Shown: positions 55,574 through 63,938 of the stretch, piece by piece | Position numbering within the stretch: the first letter of the stretch is position 1 | How the letters are laid out: the number at the start of each line of letters is the position of its first letter | NCBI RefSeq assembly: GCF_005924265.1 | Contig: NZ_VCLB01000003.1 | Location: forward strand, 186,001 to 250,000 | DNA length: 64,000 nucleotides | Direction: 5' to 3' | DNA from: Martelella lutilitoris | Lineage (GTDB): Bacteria > Pseudomonadota > Alphaproteobacteria > Rhizobiales > Rhizobiaceae | Program-made: the position numbers and the translations under genes | The notes under the pieces: model-generated | Told to the model about the DNA's origin: nothing | The model's input: the letters and a program-made list of their open reading frames with translations, nothing else | Database searches by the model: none

Positions 55574-56482
55574 TCAGACGGCAACCAGCGCGCCGCGCGC
55601 GCCAATGACGCGAGCCGAAAGCGCCGACCCCTGTTCCAGCGCCTCAACCAGCGGGGCGCCCGTCATCAGCGCCGCGATCAGGCCGGCATTGAAACTGTCG
55701 CCGGCGGCGGTGGTGTCAACAACGTTTTCCGATGGTGTCGGCTTGAAAGTGACCGGACCTTCTTCCTCGTCCTCGGCATGGATCGTGTCGGGTCCGTTCT
55801 TGACGATCACGGTCTTCACGCCCGCAGCCCGGTAGCGGGCGATCGTCGCCTCAGGGCTTTCATCGCCGAACACCGCGCCGTCCTCGTCGAAGGAGGGCAG
55901 CACGATGTCGCTGACGGCAGCCGCCTTCATGATCGTCTCGGCCATGACCGCGCGCGAGGGCCAGAGGCGTGCGCGCATGTTGGGATCGAAGGCGATGACG
56001 GTGCCCGCAGCGCGCGCTTCGGCCAGAAGGTCGAGCAGGGTCTGGCGGTGCTCTTCATTGACAACGGCCATGGTGATGCCGGAGAAGAGCACGAGCCCTC
56101 GGCCGGCAAGCGCCTTTCTCAGCGCCTCGGGGTCCTCTGCCAGAAGCTTTGCCGCCGACTGGCCGCGCCAGTAGGAAAAGCTGCGCTCGCCATTCTTCAG
56201 TGCGATCATGTAAAGCCCGACCGTGCGCGCGTCGATGCGACGGACCGAGGAGGTTCCCACGCCCGCCTTTTCCATGAAGGTCAGCATCTCGTCGGAGACC
56301 GTGTCGGTTCCCGCGCCGGTGAAATAATCGACGGTGAAGTCATCGGGCAACGTGCGAGCGAGATACCAGGCGGAATTGAAGGTGTCGCCGGCAAAGCCGC
56401 GCGTGTAGGCGCCGTCTTCGCGCGGGGCCATCTCGACCATGCATTCGCCGATGCACAGGATAGTCTTGGGGAGGTTTTTCAT
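55574..56482 (-). CDS. kdgK: 2-keto-3-deoxygluconate kinase (PfkB family)
   Basis: 302-aa ribokinase-family sugar kinase. N-terminus ILCIGECMVEMAPREDGAYTRGFAGDTFNSAWYLAR (GD sugar site), DPNMRARLWPS, and the anion hole/catalytic base motif VDTTAAGDSFNAGLIAAL. Together with kduI, kduD and altronate dehydratase in the same window, 2-keto-3-deoxygluconate phosphorylation to KDPG is the natural role, although the family also includes fructokinases. ATG overlaps the stop of the GntR gene by four bases (ATGA), so it is translationally coupled to it. Confidence 0.85.
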   Translation of the reverse strand: MKNLPKTILCIGECMVEMAPREDGAYTRGFAGDTFNSAWYLARTLPDDFTVDYFTGAGTDTVSDEMLTFMEKAGVGTSSVRRIDARTVGLYMIALKNGERSFSYWRGQSAAKLLAEDPEALRKALAGRGLVLFSGITMAVVNEEHRQTLLDLLAEARAAGTVIAFDPNMRARLWPSRAVMAETIMKAAAVSDIVLPSFDEDGAVFGDESPEATIARYRAAGVKTVIVKNGPDTIHAEDEEEGPVTFKPTPSENVVDTTAAGDSFNAGLIAALMTGAPLVEALEQGSALSARVIGARGALVAV

Positions 56483-57180
56483 TCGTCTTCCATTTCGAAA
56501 AAGGCCGGATGCGAGACGTTGATACGCTCGACGATCTTGGCGATCTGCGACAAATGCTCCCGCATGGCCGAAACGGCCGCCTCCACGTCATGCGCCTCGA
56601 TCGCGTGCAGTATCCCGGCATGTTCGTTGAGCGCACTTGTCGCGCCGAAGGACAGGCTGAGATACCGCACACGGTCCATATGCGCCTTGTGGTCGCGAAT
56701 CAATGCCCAGGCGTCGCCATGACCGGAAAGCTCGCAGATCTGTTTGTGGAACTCATCGTCGAGGACGTGAAAGCCGGTCTTGTCGCCGGCGCGGATGGCG
56801 GCGTCCTGTTCGGCGATGTTGACCCGAAGGATATCGGCGTCTTCCCGCGTGCAGCACCGGGCGGCCGCCTCTACTGTCGCCAGTTCGAGCGCGCTGCGGA
56901 TGAAATGCGCCTGCATCACCGCCCGCTTTGAGATATGGGTAACCAGCGTCGCCCGCTGCGGTCGGATCAGCAGGAAGCCCTGCTGCGAGAGTCTGTAGAA
57001 GGCGTCGCGCACGGGCTGGCGCGAGACGCCGAGAACACGCGCCACCTCGACTTCCGAGAGCTTGGAGCCCGGCGGCAGTTCATTCTCGATGACCTGGCGA
57101 TAAAGGTGATCATAGACCAGATCGGTTACGGTCGGCTGACGGGCTTGTTCCAGCGCCCCGATTTTTAATTTCCCGACCAT
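56479..57180 (-). CDS. GntR family regulator (FCD) of hexuronate genes
   Basis: 233-aa regulator. Winged helix VYDHLYRQVIENELPPGSKL, LGVSRQPVRDAFYRLSQQGFLLIRPQRATLVTHIS; C-terminal FCD domain with VLDDEFHKQICELSGHGDAW and MREHLSQI. Divergent from uxaC with 106 bp between and coupled with kdgK. It probably represses uxaC and the kdu operon, similar in role to UxuR/ExuR but of a separate lineage. The palindrome at 57209-57222 is its likely operator. Confidence 0.9.
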   Translation of the reverse strand: MVGKLKIGALEQARQPTVTDLVYDHLYRQVIENELPPGSKLSEVEVARVLGVSRQPVRDAFYRLSQQGFLLIRPQRATLVTHISKRAVMQAHFIRSALELATVEAAARCCTREDADILRVNIAEQDAAIRAGDKTGFHVLDDEFHKQICELSGHGDAWALIRDHKAHMDRVRYLSLSFGATSALNEHAGILHAIEAHDVEAAVSAMREHLSQIAKIVERINVSHPAFFEMEDE

Positions 57181-57208
57181 TCATTCCTCCCATTGACAGG
57201 TTTCGCAT

Positions 57209-57222
57209 ACTAACATATTAGT
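57209..57222. promoter_or_regulatory. ACTAA-CATA-TTAGT palindrome (candidate GntR operator)
   Basis: Perfect 5-bp arms with a 4-base spacer, 29 bp upstream of the GntR start and 65 bp upstream of the uxaC start. Palindromes of this kind are typical operators of FCD-type GntR regulators; binding is inferred. Confidence 0.5.
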
Positions 57223-57286
57223 TTTCGTGTGAAATGCAATCGCGCATTTCGACCATACAAAAAAACCCGATGCGGGAGACTAAGAC

Positions 57287-58690
57287 ATGCTCAACAAGGA
57301 CCGGCTTTTTCCGACCGAACCAAAGACGCGGGACCTGGCACGCGCGCTTTACAACGAAATCAGCACGCTCCCGATCGTCAGCCCGCACGGCCACACCGAC
57401 CCCCGCTGGTACGCCGAGAACGAGCCTTTCCCTGATCCGGCAAAACTGTTCGTGGTTCCCGACCACTATGTCTTCCGCATGCTCTGCTCGCAAGGCGTGA
57501 AACTGACCGACCTGGGCGTGCCGCGCGTTGACGGCGGCGAGACGGAAACCGACAGCCGCAAGATCTGGCGCCTCTTCGCCGAGAACTTCTACCTGCTGCG
57601 CGGCACGCCGAGCCGCGGCTGGCTGGAACATTCCTTCGAGCATGTCTTCGGCCTCACAAAGCGCTTCGGCCCCGAAACCGCCGATGAGTTCTACGACCAT
57701 ATCGACGAATGTCTGAAAAAGCCGGAATTCCGACCGCGTGCGCTGTTCGAGCGTTTTAACATCGAGGCGATTTCGACCACGGAAAGCCCGCTCGATGACC
57801 TGAAATGGCACGCGATGATCCGCGATTCGGGCTGGACCGGCGGCAAGGTCGTCACCTCCTATCGTCCAGACCCGGTTGTCGATCCAGAGTTTGAAGGCTT
57901 TGCCGAAAACGTCGAGAAGTTCGGCGAGCTGACCGGCGTCGACGCGACCAAATACGAGAACTATCTTCAAGCCCACCGCATCCGCCGCGCTTTCTTCAAG
58001 CAGTATGGCGCCACCGCGACCGACCACGGTCACCCGACCGCGCGCACCGAGGACTTGCCGAAAGCCGACGTCGAGGCACTTTTTGCCAAGGCTCTGAAGG
58101 GCGAATGCTCGGCCGAGGAAGCCGATGCATTCCGCGGCCACATGCTGACCGAAATGGCCCGCATGAGTGTCGAGGATGGCCTCGTTCTGCAGATCCATCC
58201 GGGCTCATCCCGCAACCATTCGGACGAGGTCATGGCACGTTTCGGTCGCGACAAGGGCTTCGATATCCCCGTTCAGACCAGTTACGTCGAGGCGTTGCGT
58301 CCGCTGCTCAATGCCGTGGGCATGGAACCGGACCTGACGATCGTGCTGTTCACGCTCGACGAGACAGCCTATTCGCGCGAACTGGCCCCGCTTGCCGGCG
58401 TCTATCCCGCGCTCCGTCTCGGCCCGGCCTGGTGGTTCCACGACAGCCCCGAGGGCATGCGCCGCTACCGTGAAATGGTCACGGAAACGGCAGGCTTCTA
58501 CAACACAGTCGGCTTTAACGACGACACGCGCGCCTTCTGCTCGATCCCCGCACGCCATGATGTCGCCCGCCGCGTCGACTGCGCCTTCCTGGCGACCCTC
58601 GTCGCCACCGGACGCCTGGACGAAGACGAGGCACCGGAAGTCGCGCGCGACTTGACCTACAATCTGGTCAAGCGCGCATACCGGCTGTAA
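57287..58690 (+). CDS. uxaC: Glucuronate/galacturonate isomerase (uronate isomerase)
   Basis: Isomerises D-glucuronate to fructuronate and D-galacturonate to tagaturonate. The 467-aa protein matches the family: SPHGHTDPRWYAENEPFPDPAKLF (metal-binding HxH), ALFERFNIEAISTTESPLDDLKWH, LRGTPSRGWLEHSFEHVFG, VLQIHPGSSRNHSDEV, VGFNDDTRAFCSIPARHDVARRVD. GGGAG lies 8 bases before the ATG at 57287. Divergent from the GntR gene, and followed by the kdu operon on the same strand. An unusually long 322-bp gap follows it. Confidence 0.96.
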   Translation: MLNKDRLFPTEPKTRDLARALYNEISTLPIVSPHGHTDPRWYAENEPFPDPAKLFVVPDHYVFRMLCSQGVKLTDLGVPRVDGGETETDSRKIWRLFAENFYLLRGTPSRGWLEHSFEHVFGLTKRFGPETADEFYDHIDECLKKPEFRPRALFERFNIEAISTTESPLDDLKWHAMIRDSGWTGGKVVTSYRPDPVVDPEFEGFAENVEKFGELTGVDATKYENYLQAHRIRRAFFKQYGATATDHGHPTARTEDLPKADVEALFAKALKGECSAEEADAFRGHMLTEMARMSVEDGLVLQIHPGSSRNHSDEVMARFGRDKGFDIPVQTSYVEALRPLLNAVGMEPDLTIVLFTLDETAYSRELAPLAGVYPALRLGPAWWFHDSPEGMRRYREMVTETAGFYNTVGFNDDTRAFCSIPARHDVARRVDCAFLATLVATGRLDEDEAPEVARDLTYNLVKRAYRL

Positions 58691-59012
58691 CAACAGCCAT
58701 TTTCAAGCAGGGAGAGTATTTTTGAAACGCTTGAAAAATCCGGGACGCCAAATTGTGCAACCATCAATGCCGCGCCTTTCTCCCGGGCGCGGCTGCCCTA
58801 TGTGAGGGCCTGCCCCGGTCTTTTTTTGCCGTCAGAGCAGGCACCCGAAAGGCCGGTCGGGAAAAACCTTCCCTCGCCGAAACCGGCGGGGGTGTCACCG
58901 ACAAGGCAGAGGCCTTGGTCCCAAAAGCTGACGGAGGCATGAACGGGGCATGGTGACCGATGCCTTTACGTCCCGAGCGTGAAGTCTTTTCAATAAAGTG
59001 AAGGAGAATAAG
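58691..59012 (+). promoter_or_regulatory. Long leader region upstream of kduI
   Basis: 322 bp without a convincing gene. TTTTCAAGC (58700-58708) and GCTTGAAAA (58729-58737) form a perfect 9-bp inverted repeat with a 20-base interior, just after uxaC. It is followed by GCCGCGCC/GGCGCGGC (about 58770-58794) and GCCCT/AGGGC hairpins and a T7 run (58820-58827), which could act as terminator or attenuator. The kduI promoter should be between 58830 and 59000. No known riboswitch consensus was recognised. Confidence 0.45.
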
Positions 59013-59834
59013 ATGTTGAATATCGAAATTCGCCATGCGATCGATCCGGTCACGGCGAGCACGTTCGACACGAGCGAACTGCGCGAACATTTTCAGACCA
59101 GCAACCTGTTCGTTCCTGGTGAAATCAATCTCATCTACACCCATTATGACCGCATGATCGTCGGCGGCGCCTGCCCGGCAGACGGCCCGCTGGAACTCGA
59201 CCATGTCGCGCCCTGCGGCACGGCTTCGATCCTCGATCGCCGCGAGATGACGATCGTGAAGCTTGGCGGCCCCGGCAAGGTCACCTGCGACGCCGAATAC
59301 GACATGGTCCACGGCGACATGCTCTATCTCGGCATGGGCGCCGGAAAGGTCACCTTCTCGGGCGAAGGCCGCTTCTACATCCTCTCCGCGCCGGCGCACC
59401 AGACCTATCCCTCGCGCCTGATCAAGATCGCCGAAGCGGCCAATGTGACGCTGGGCGCGCCCGAAAACTGCAATGAACGCACCATCTATCAGTTCGTCCA
59501 TCCCGACGTGATGAAGTCCTGCCAGCTCGTCGTCGGCATGACCAAGCTGCAGAAGGGCTCGATCTGGAACACCATGCCGGCCCACGTTCACGACCGCCGC
59601 ATGGAGGCCTATCTCTATATCGACCTCGATGAAAACGCCCGCGTGTTCCACATGATGGGCGAGCCCGACGAGACCCGCCATCTGGTGCTGAAGAACGAGG
59701 AAGGCGCGATTTCTCCGCCCTGGTCGATCCATTGCGGCGCCGGCACGTCCAACTACACCTTCATCTGGGCTATGGCCGGCGACAATGTCGACTACAAGGA
59801 TGTTGAAATGGTATCGATGGAGACCCTCAAGTAA
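59013..59834 (+). CDS. kduI: 4-deoxy-L-threo-5-hexosulose-uronate ketol-isomerase
   Basis: Isomerises 5-keto-4-deoxyuronate (from unsaturated galacturonate) to 2,5-diketo-3-deoxygluconate. 273 aa (usual length ~278) with cupin-fold motifs: MLNIEIRHAIDPVTASTFDT, FVPGEINLIYTHYDRMIVGG, NTMPAHVHDRRMEAYLYIDL (zinc HxHxxxxE) and PWSIHCGAGTSNYTFIWAMAG. AAGGAG lies before the ATG at 59013. Its stop overlaps the kduD start by one base (TAATG). Confidence 0.96.
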   Translation: MLNIEIRHAIDPVTASTFDTSELREHFQTSNLFVPGEINLIYTHYDRMIVGGACPADGPLELDHVAPCGTASILDRREMTIVKLGGPGKVTCDAEYDMVHGDMLYLGMGAGKVTFSGEGRFYILSAPAHQTYPSRLIKIAEAANVTLGAPENCNERTIYQFVHPDVMKSCQLVVGMTKLQKGSIWNTMPAHVHDRRMEAYLYIDLDENARVFHMMGEPDETRHLVLKNEEGAISPPWSIHCGAGTSNYTFIWAMAGDNVDYKDVEMVSMETLK

Positions 59835-60583
59835 TGGCTATTTCTTTCTCTCTTGAAGGCAAGCGCGCGCTGGTGACCGGCGCCAACACCGGGATCGGCC
59901 AGGGCATCGCGATTGCCCTTGGCGAGGCCGGAGCGGAAGTGCTGTGCACCAGCCATCAGGACAGCGACGAAACCGTGAAGATCATCAAGGACGCCGGCGG
60001 CAAGGCCGTCAGCGAGATCCTCGATCTTTCCAATCCGATGAACGGCAAGACGTTCATCGAGGCCTATGACAAGCCGATCGATATCCTGGTCAACAATGCG
60101 GGCCTGATCCGCCGCGATGACGCCGTCGACTTTTCCGAAAAGGACTGGGACGACGTCATGGACATGAACGTCAAGGCTGTGTTCTTCACCTGCCAGGGCT
60201 TCGCCAAGAAGGTTCTCGAGCGCGGCGGCACCGGCAAGATCATCAACATCGCCTCGATGCTGTCCTTCCAGGGCGGTATCCGCGTCCCCTCCTACACCGC
60301 GTCGAAGAGCGGCGTTGCCGGCATCACCAAGCTGATGTGCAACGAGTGGGCGGCCAAGGGCATCAATGTGAACGCGATTGCGCCCGGCTATATCGCCACC
60401 AACAACACCGCCGCACTGCGCGCCGATGAAAAGCGCTCTGCGGAAATCCTTGGCCGGATTCCGGCCGATCGCTGGGGTGACCCGGCTGACCTGGGCGGCA
60501 CGGCCGTCTTTCTTGCTTCGCCCGCCGCTGATTACATCAACGGGGCGATCCTTAATGTCGATGGAGGGTGGCTTGCCCGCTAA
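59834..60583 (+). CDS. kduD: 2-deoxy-D-gluconate 3-dehydrogenase
   Basis: Reduces 2,5-diketo-3-deoxygluconate to 2-keto-3-deoxygluconate. A 249-aa short-chain dehydrogenase: cofactor motif VTGANTGIGQGIAIALGEAG, NNAG in DILVNNAGLIRRDDAVDFSE, catalytic Ser in IINIASMLSFQGGIRVPSY, and YTASKSGVAG with Tyr and Lys; ends NGAILNVDGGWLAR. Coupled to kduI upstream and overlapping the next gene by 11 bp. Confidence 0.96.
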   Translation: MAISFSLEGKRALVTGANTGIGQGIAIALGEAGAEVLCTSHQDSDETVKIIKDAGGKAVSEILDLSNPMNGKTFIEAYDKPIDILVNNAGLIRRDDAVDFSEKDWDDVMDMNVKAVFFTCQGFAKKVLERGGTGKIINIASMLSFQGGIRVPSYTASKSGVAGITKLMCNEWAAKGINVNAIAPGYIATNNTAALRADEKRSAEILGRIPADRWGDPADLGGTAVFLASPAADYINGAILNVDGGWLAR

Positions 60584-62030
60584 TGCCGAAAGCCTTCCCC
60601 GCTTAAAACGTCCGGACGCGCCGCGTCCGGGCTCGGGGATTGTGCATCTGGGCCTGGGAGCGTTTTATCGCTCCCACGGCGCAATTTACATTTATGAAGC
60701 AATGCAAACGTCCGGTGGCGACTGGGGCATTGTCGGCGTCAATCTGATGACGCCCCCGAAACAGCGCGAGATCTTCGAGCCGCAGGGCTTTGCCTATACG
60801 GCCGTCTCGCTCGCGCCGGAAGGCATCGAGCCGCAGGTGATCCCTGTGCTGAACGATGTGCTTGATGCGCCGGATGATCCGGAGGCCGTCCTCTCCCTGA
60901 TGGCCGATCCGAAGATCAAGATCGTCACCTCCACGGTGACCGAAAAGGGCTATTGCCATTTCCCCTCGACCGGCAAGCTCAACCGCGAACACCCCTTCAT
61001 CATTGAAGACCTGAAGGACGAAAACAAGCCGAAATCGGCGCTCGGTTATATCGTCCGCGCGCTGGACCGTCGCCGCAAGGCCGGCCACCGTCCGTTCACG
61101 ATGATGAGCTCCGACAACCTGCCGAACAACGGCCATGTCGTCCACGCCGTCGTTGTCGAACTTGCAGGCATGATCGATCCCGAGCTTCAAGCCTGGATCG
61201 AAAAGGAAGTCACCTTCCCCTGCACCATGATCGACCGCATCGTGCCGGCCACCAAACCGGAAGACATCGAGCGCGTCGCGGAGCTCACCGGCGTCTACGA
61301 TCCGGTTCCGGTAATGCACGAGCCCTTCCGCCAGTGGGTTGTCGAAGACAAGTTCGTGGACGGAGAGCGCCCCGATATCGGCGCTGTCGGCGCGCAGCTT
61401 GTCGAGGACGTGACCCCGTTCGAGCACATGAAGCTTCGCTGCCTCAACGGCACGCATTCCTCGATTTCCTATCTCGGCTATCTGGCCGGCAAGGAAACGA
61501 TCTATGACACGGTCTCCGACACGGTGTTTGCGGCCTACTGCAAATTCCTGTGGGAGAAGGAAATCATTCCCGCCGTTGACGCGCCTCCAGGCGTCAGCCT
61601 CAAGGAATACACCGCCGCCCTTTTCGAGCGCTATTCCAACCCTTCGATTCGCCACCTGACCTGGCAGATCGCCATGGACGGATCGCAGAAACTGCCGCAG
61701 CGCATTCTCGAAACGGTGCAGGAAGATCTCGAAGCCGGTCGCCCGGTTCCCGGCCTTTCGCTCGCGATCGCGGCCTGGATGCGTTACATCGGCGGCGTCG
61801 ACGAACGCGGCAATCCGATCGACGTGCGCGATCCGCTCGCCGAGAAGCTCAAGGCGCTGTCCGACGCCGGCGCAACGCCGCGCGACAAGGTCGAGGCGCT
61901 GATCGGCGTTTCCGACGTGTTCCCCAAGGCGCTTCAGGACAACAAGGACTTCGTTGAAGGTCTCGCCGCCGCTTATGAGGGGCTCGTTGAAAAGGGCGCC
62001 CGCGCCATGGCCGAAGCGGTCGTGAGATAG
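60573..62030 (+). CDS. Hexuronate reductase, mannitol dehydrogenase family (UxuB/UxaB-like)
   Basis: 485-aa long-chain dehydrogenase: IVHLGLGAFYRSHGAIYIYEAM (dinucleotide site), IKIVTSTVTEKGYCHFPSTG, SSDNLPNNGHVVHAVVVELAG and FEHMKLRCLNGTHSSISYLGYLAG (catalytic Lys region) as in the mannitol/mannonate dehydrogenase family. Sequence favours UxuB (fructuronate reductase); operon partner altronate dehydratase argues for tagaturonate reduction (UxaB role). Translation likely starts at TTG 60573, with GGAGG 5 bases upstream inside the kduD end, an 11-bp overlap. A longer frame upstream lies inside kduD and is rejected. Confidence 0.85.
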   Translation: MPANAESLPRLKRPDAPRPGSGIVHLGLGAFYRSHGAIYIYEAMQTSGGDWGIVGVNLMTPPKQREIFEPQGFAYTAVSLAPEGIEPQVIPVLNDVLDAPDDPEAVLSLMADPKIKIVTSTVTEKGYCHFPSTGKLNREHPFIIEDLKDENKPKSALGYIVRALDRRRKAGHRPFTMMSSDNLPNNGHVVHAVVVELAGMIDPELQAWIEKEVTFPCTMIDRIVPATKPEDIERVAELTGVYDPVPVMHEPFRQWVVEDKFVDGERPDIGAVGAQLVEDVTPFEHMKLRCLNGTHSSISYLGYLAGKETIYDTVSDTVFAAYCKFLWEKEIIPAVDAPPGVSLKEYTAALFERYSNPSIRHLTWQIAMDGSQKLPQRILETVQEDLEAGRPVPGLSLAIAAWMRYIGGVDERGNPIDVRDPLAEKLKALSDAGATPRDKVEALIGVSDVFPKALQDNKDFVEGLAAAYEGLVEKGARAMAEAVVR

Positions 62031-62113
62031 GCAAGCGCAGGGCGTCGCCCGTCTGCGGCGACGCCCGGACCAATGCAGTTATCCCGGGGAGCACCCGGTC
62101 GGGAGGTATTATC

Positions 62114-63640
62114 GTGGCTGAACTCTGTCTCAAACTTCACCCCAAGGACACGGTGTCCATCCTTGCCGGACGCGCCGACAAGGGTGATACGCCGCTTGGC
62201 TTCGGCGTGCCGCTCGACAAGCCCGTGACCCGTGGGCACAAGATCGCCAATACCGACATTCCCGAAGGCGGCGGCATCTTCAAGTTCGGCCAGTTGATCG
62301 GCTATGCCGCGCGCGACATCAAGGCCGGCGAGCACGTGCATGTGCACAATTGCACTTTCGGCGACCATGGCCGCGATTACGAAATCGGCGTCGATCTGGA
62401 AGCCGCCAGGGCCGCCATCCCCGAAGTCGCGCCCCGCACCTTCATGGGCTATCGCCGCGCCGACGGCTCCGCCGGCACGCGCAATTACATCGCCATCTGC
62501 GGCACGGTGAACTGTTCGGCGACGGTGATCCGCCGCGCTGCCGACATCATCAACCAGTCCGGCATTCTCGATAGTTACCCGCATATCGACGGCGTTGCCG
62601 CCTTTGCCCATGGCACCGGCTGCGGCATGGCCAGTTCCGGCCCCGGCTTCGACAATCTGCAGCGCGTGTTGTGGGGCTATGCGACGCATCCGAATGTGGG
62701 CGCCGCGCTTTTCGTCGGCCTTGGCTGTGAGCAGATGCAGCTTGCCCGCATGCGCGAGATCCACGGCGAGATGGACGAGAGCCGTTTCTTCATGATGACC
62801 ATCCAGGAGAACGGCGGTACGCAGAAATCGATCGACAAGATCGTTGACCACATCAAGGAGCTCCTGCCCAAGGTCAATGAGGCCCGCCGGGTCGAAATAC
62901 CGGTTTGCGAACTGAAGCTTGCCCTGCAATGCGGCGGTTCCGACGGCTTTTCCGGCATCACCGCAAATCCCGCGCTTGGCATCGCCTCCGACCTTCTCGT
63001 CGGCATGGGCGGCACGGTCGTGCTGTCGGAAACGCCGGAAATCTATGGCGCCGAGCAGCTTCTGCTCCGCCGCGCGGCCAGCAAAGATGTGGCCGAGAAG
63101 CTACTCGCCCGCATCAAGTGGTGGGAGGACTATACCGACGCCAACCACGGCTCGATGGACAACAATCCCTCCCCCGGCAACAAGCAGGGCGGACTGACAA
63201 CCATACTGGAAAAATCCCTCGGCGCGGTCGCCAAGGCCGGCAGCACGCCGTTGATGGATGTTCTCGAATATGGCGAGCAGATCCGCGAAAAGGGCCTGTT
63301 GTTCATGGATACGCCCGGATACGATCCGGTTTCGGCCACCGGCCAGATCGCCGGCGGCGCGCAAATCCTCTGCTTTACCACCGGACGCGGCTCGGCCTTC
63401 GGCTCCAAGCCGACGCCGACGGTGAAGGTCGCGACCAACTCCGCCCTCTATGCCTCCATGCCCGACGACATGGACCTCAATTGCGGCGACATTCTCTCCG
63501 ACGGCGCAGACCTTCACAAGAAGGGCGAGGAACTGCTCGATTATCTGATCGCCACAGCCTCCGGGCAGAAGACCAAATCGGAAGCGCTCGGCCTCGGCGA
63601 CAATGAATTCGTGCCTTGGCAGGTTGGCGCGACGATGTAG
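62114..63640 (+). CDS. uxaA: Altronate dehydratase (UxaA, full-length)
   Basis: Dehydrates D-altronate to 2-keto-3-deoxygluconate. 508 aa combining the N-terminal SAF-type domain (KDTVSILAGRADKGDTPLGF...GEHVHVHN) with the large C-terminal iron-dependent domain (GYRRADGSAGTRNYIAICGTVNC; HGTGCGM; CGGSDGFSGITANPALGIASD; SMDNNPSPGNKQGG). Starts at GTG 62114 with GGGAGGT upstream. Last gene of kduI-kduD-reductase-uxaA; an 83-bp gap precedes it and a terminator follows. Confidence 0.95.
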   Translation: MAELCLKLHPKDTVSILAGRADKGDTPLGFGVPLDKPVTRGHKIANTDIPEGGGIFKFGQLIGYAARDIKAGEHVHVHNCTFGDHGRDYEIGVDLEAARAAIPEVAPRTFMGYRRADGSAGTRNYIAICGTVNCSATVIRRAADIINQSGILDSYPHIDGVAAFAHGTGCGMASSGPGFDNLQRVLWGYATHPNVGAALFVGLGCEQMQLARMREIHGEMDESRFFMMTIQENGGTQKSIDKIVDHIKELLPKVNEARRVEIPVCELKLALQCGGSDGFSGITANPALGIASDLLVGMGGTVVLSETPEIYGAEQLLLRRAASKDVAEKLLARIKWWEDYTDANHGSMDNNPSPGNKQGGLTTILEKSLGAVAKAGSTPLMDVLEYGEQIREKGLLFMDTPGYDPVSATGQIAGGAQILCFTTGRGSAFGSKPTPTVKVATNSALYASMPDDMDLNCGDILSDGADLHKKGEELLDYLIATASGQKTKSEALGLGDNEFVPWQVGATM

Positions 63641-63673
63641 TCCGGCGCCACATCAGAACGCTTTTCAGAGAGA

Positions 63674-63704
63674 CCGGATGCCGACAGGCGTCCGGCTTTT
63701 TTTT
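63674..63704 (+). terminator. Rho-independent terminator after uxaA
   Basis: CCGGATGCC (63674-63682) pairs with GGCGTCCGG (63687-63695), a 9-bp stem with one G-T wobble and GACA loop, followed by eight T at 63697-63704. Confidence 0.88.
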
Positions 63705-63938
63705 GCCTTTTTTGGGAAGGATAGCGGTTTCGCAAAGCGCCATCGCTTTTTCGTGCCGACGGCAAATCTCTATTTAGTTAGCTAATACTGACCTTAGAAA
63801 ATAGACATCCATCAAGCGTCGTATGTTTTCTGGCATGATTACAGAGACTTAATTAATCCTGCCTATTTCAGTAAAGTATCTTGCGCGCAATCATGCCGCG
63901 TGTCATACAGAAGGGAGATGGAGAGGAGACGAAAGGGC
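63705..63938 (+). promoter_or_regulatory. A+T-rich region before the right-edge gene
   Basis: No gene; A+T-rich from about 63770 to 63870. The 8-bp palindrome TTAGCTAA lies at 63778-63785, with TTAGT/AATACT sequences around it that loosely recall the GntR palindrome at 57209-57222. Probable promoter for the partial gene at 63939. Confidence 0.35.

Noticed and set aside
58753-58956. 67-codon open frame in the kduI leader
   Set aside because: No ribosome site, odd composition, and it crosses the hairpins and T-run; treated as non-coding.
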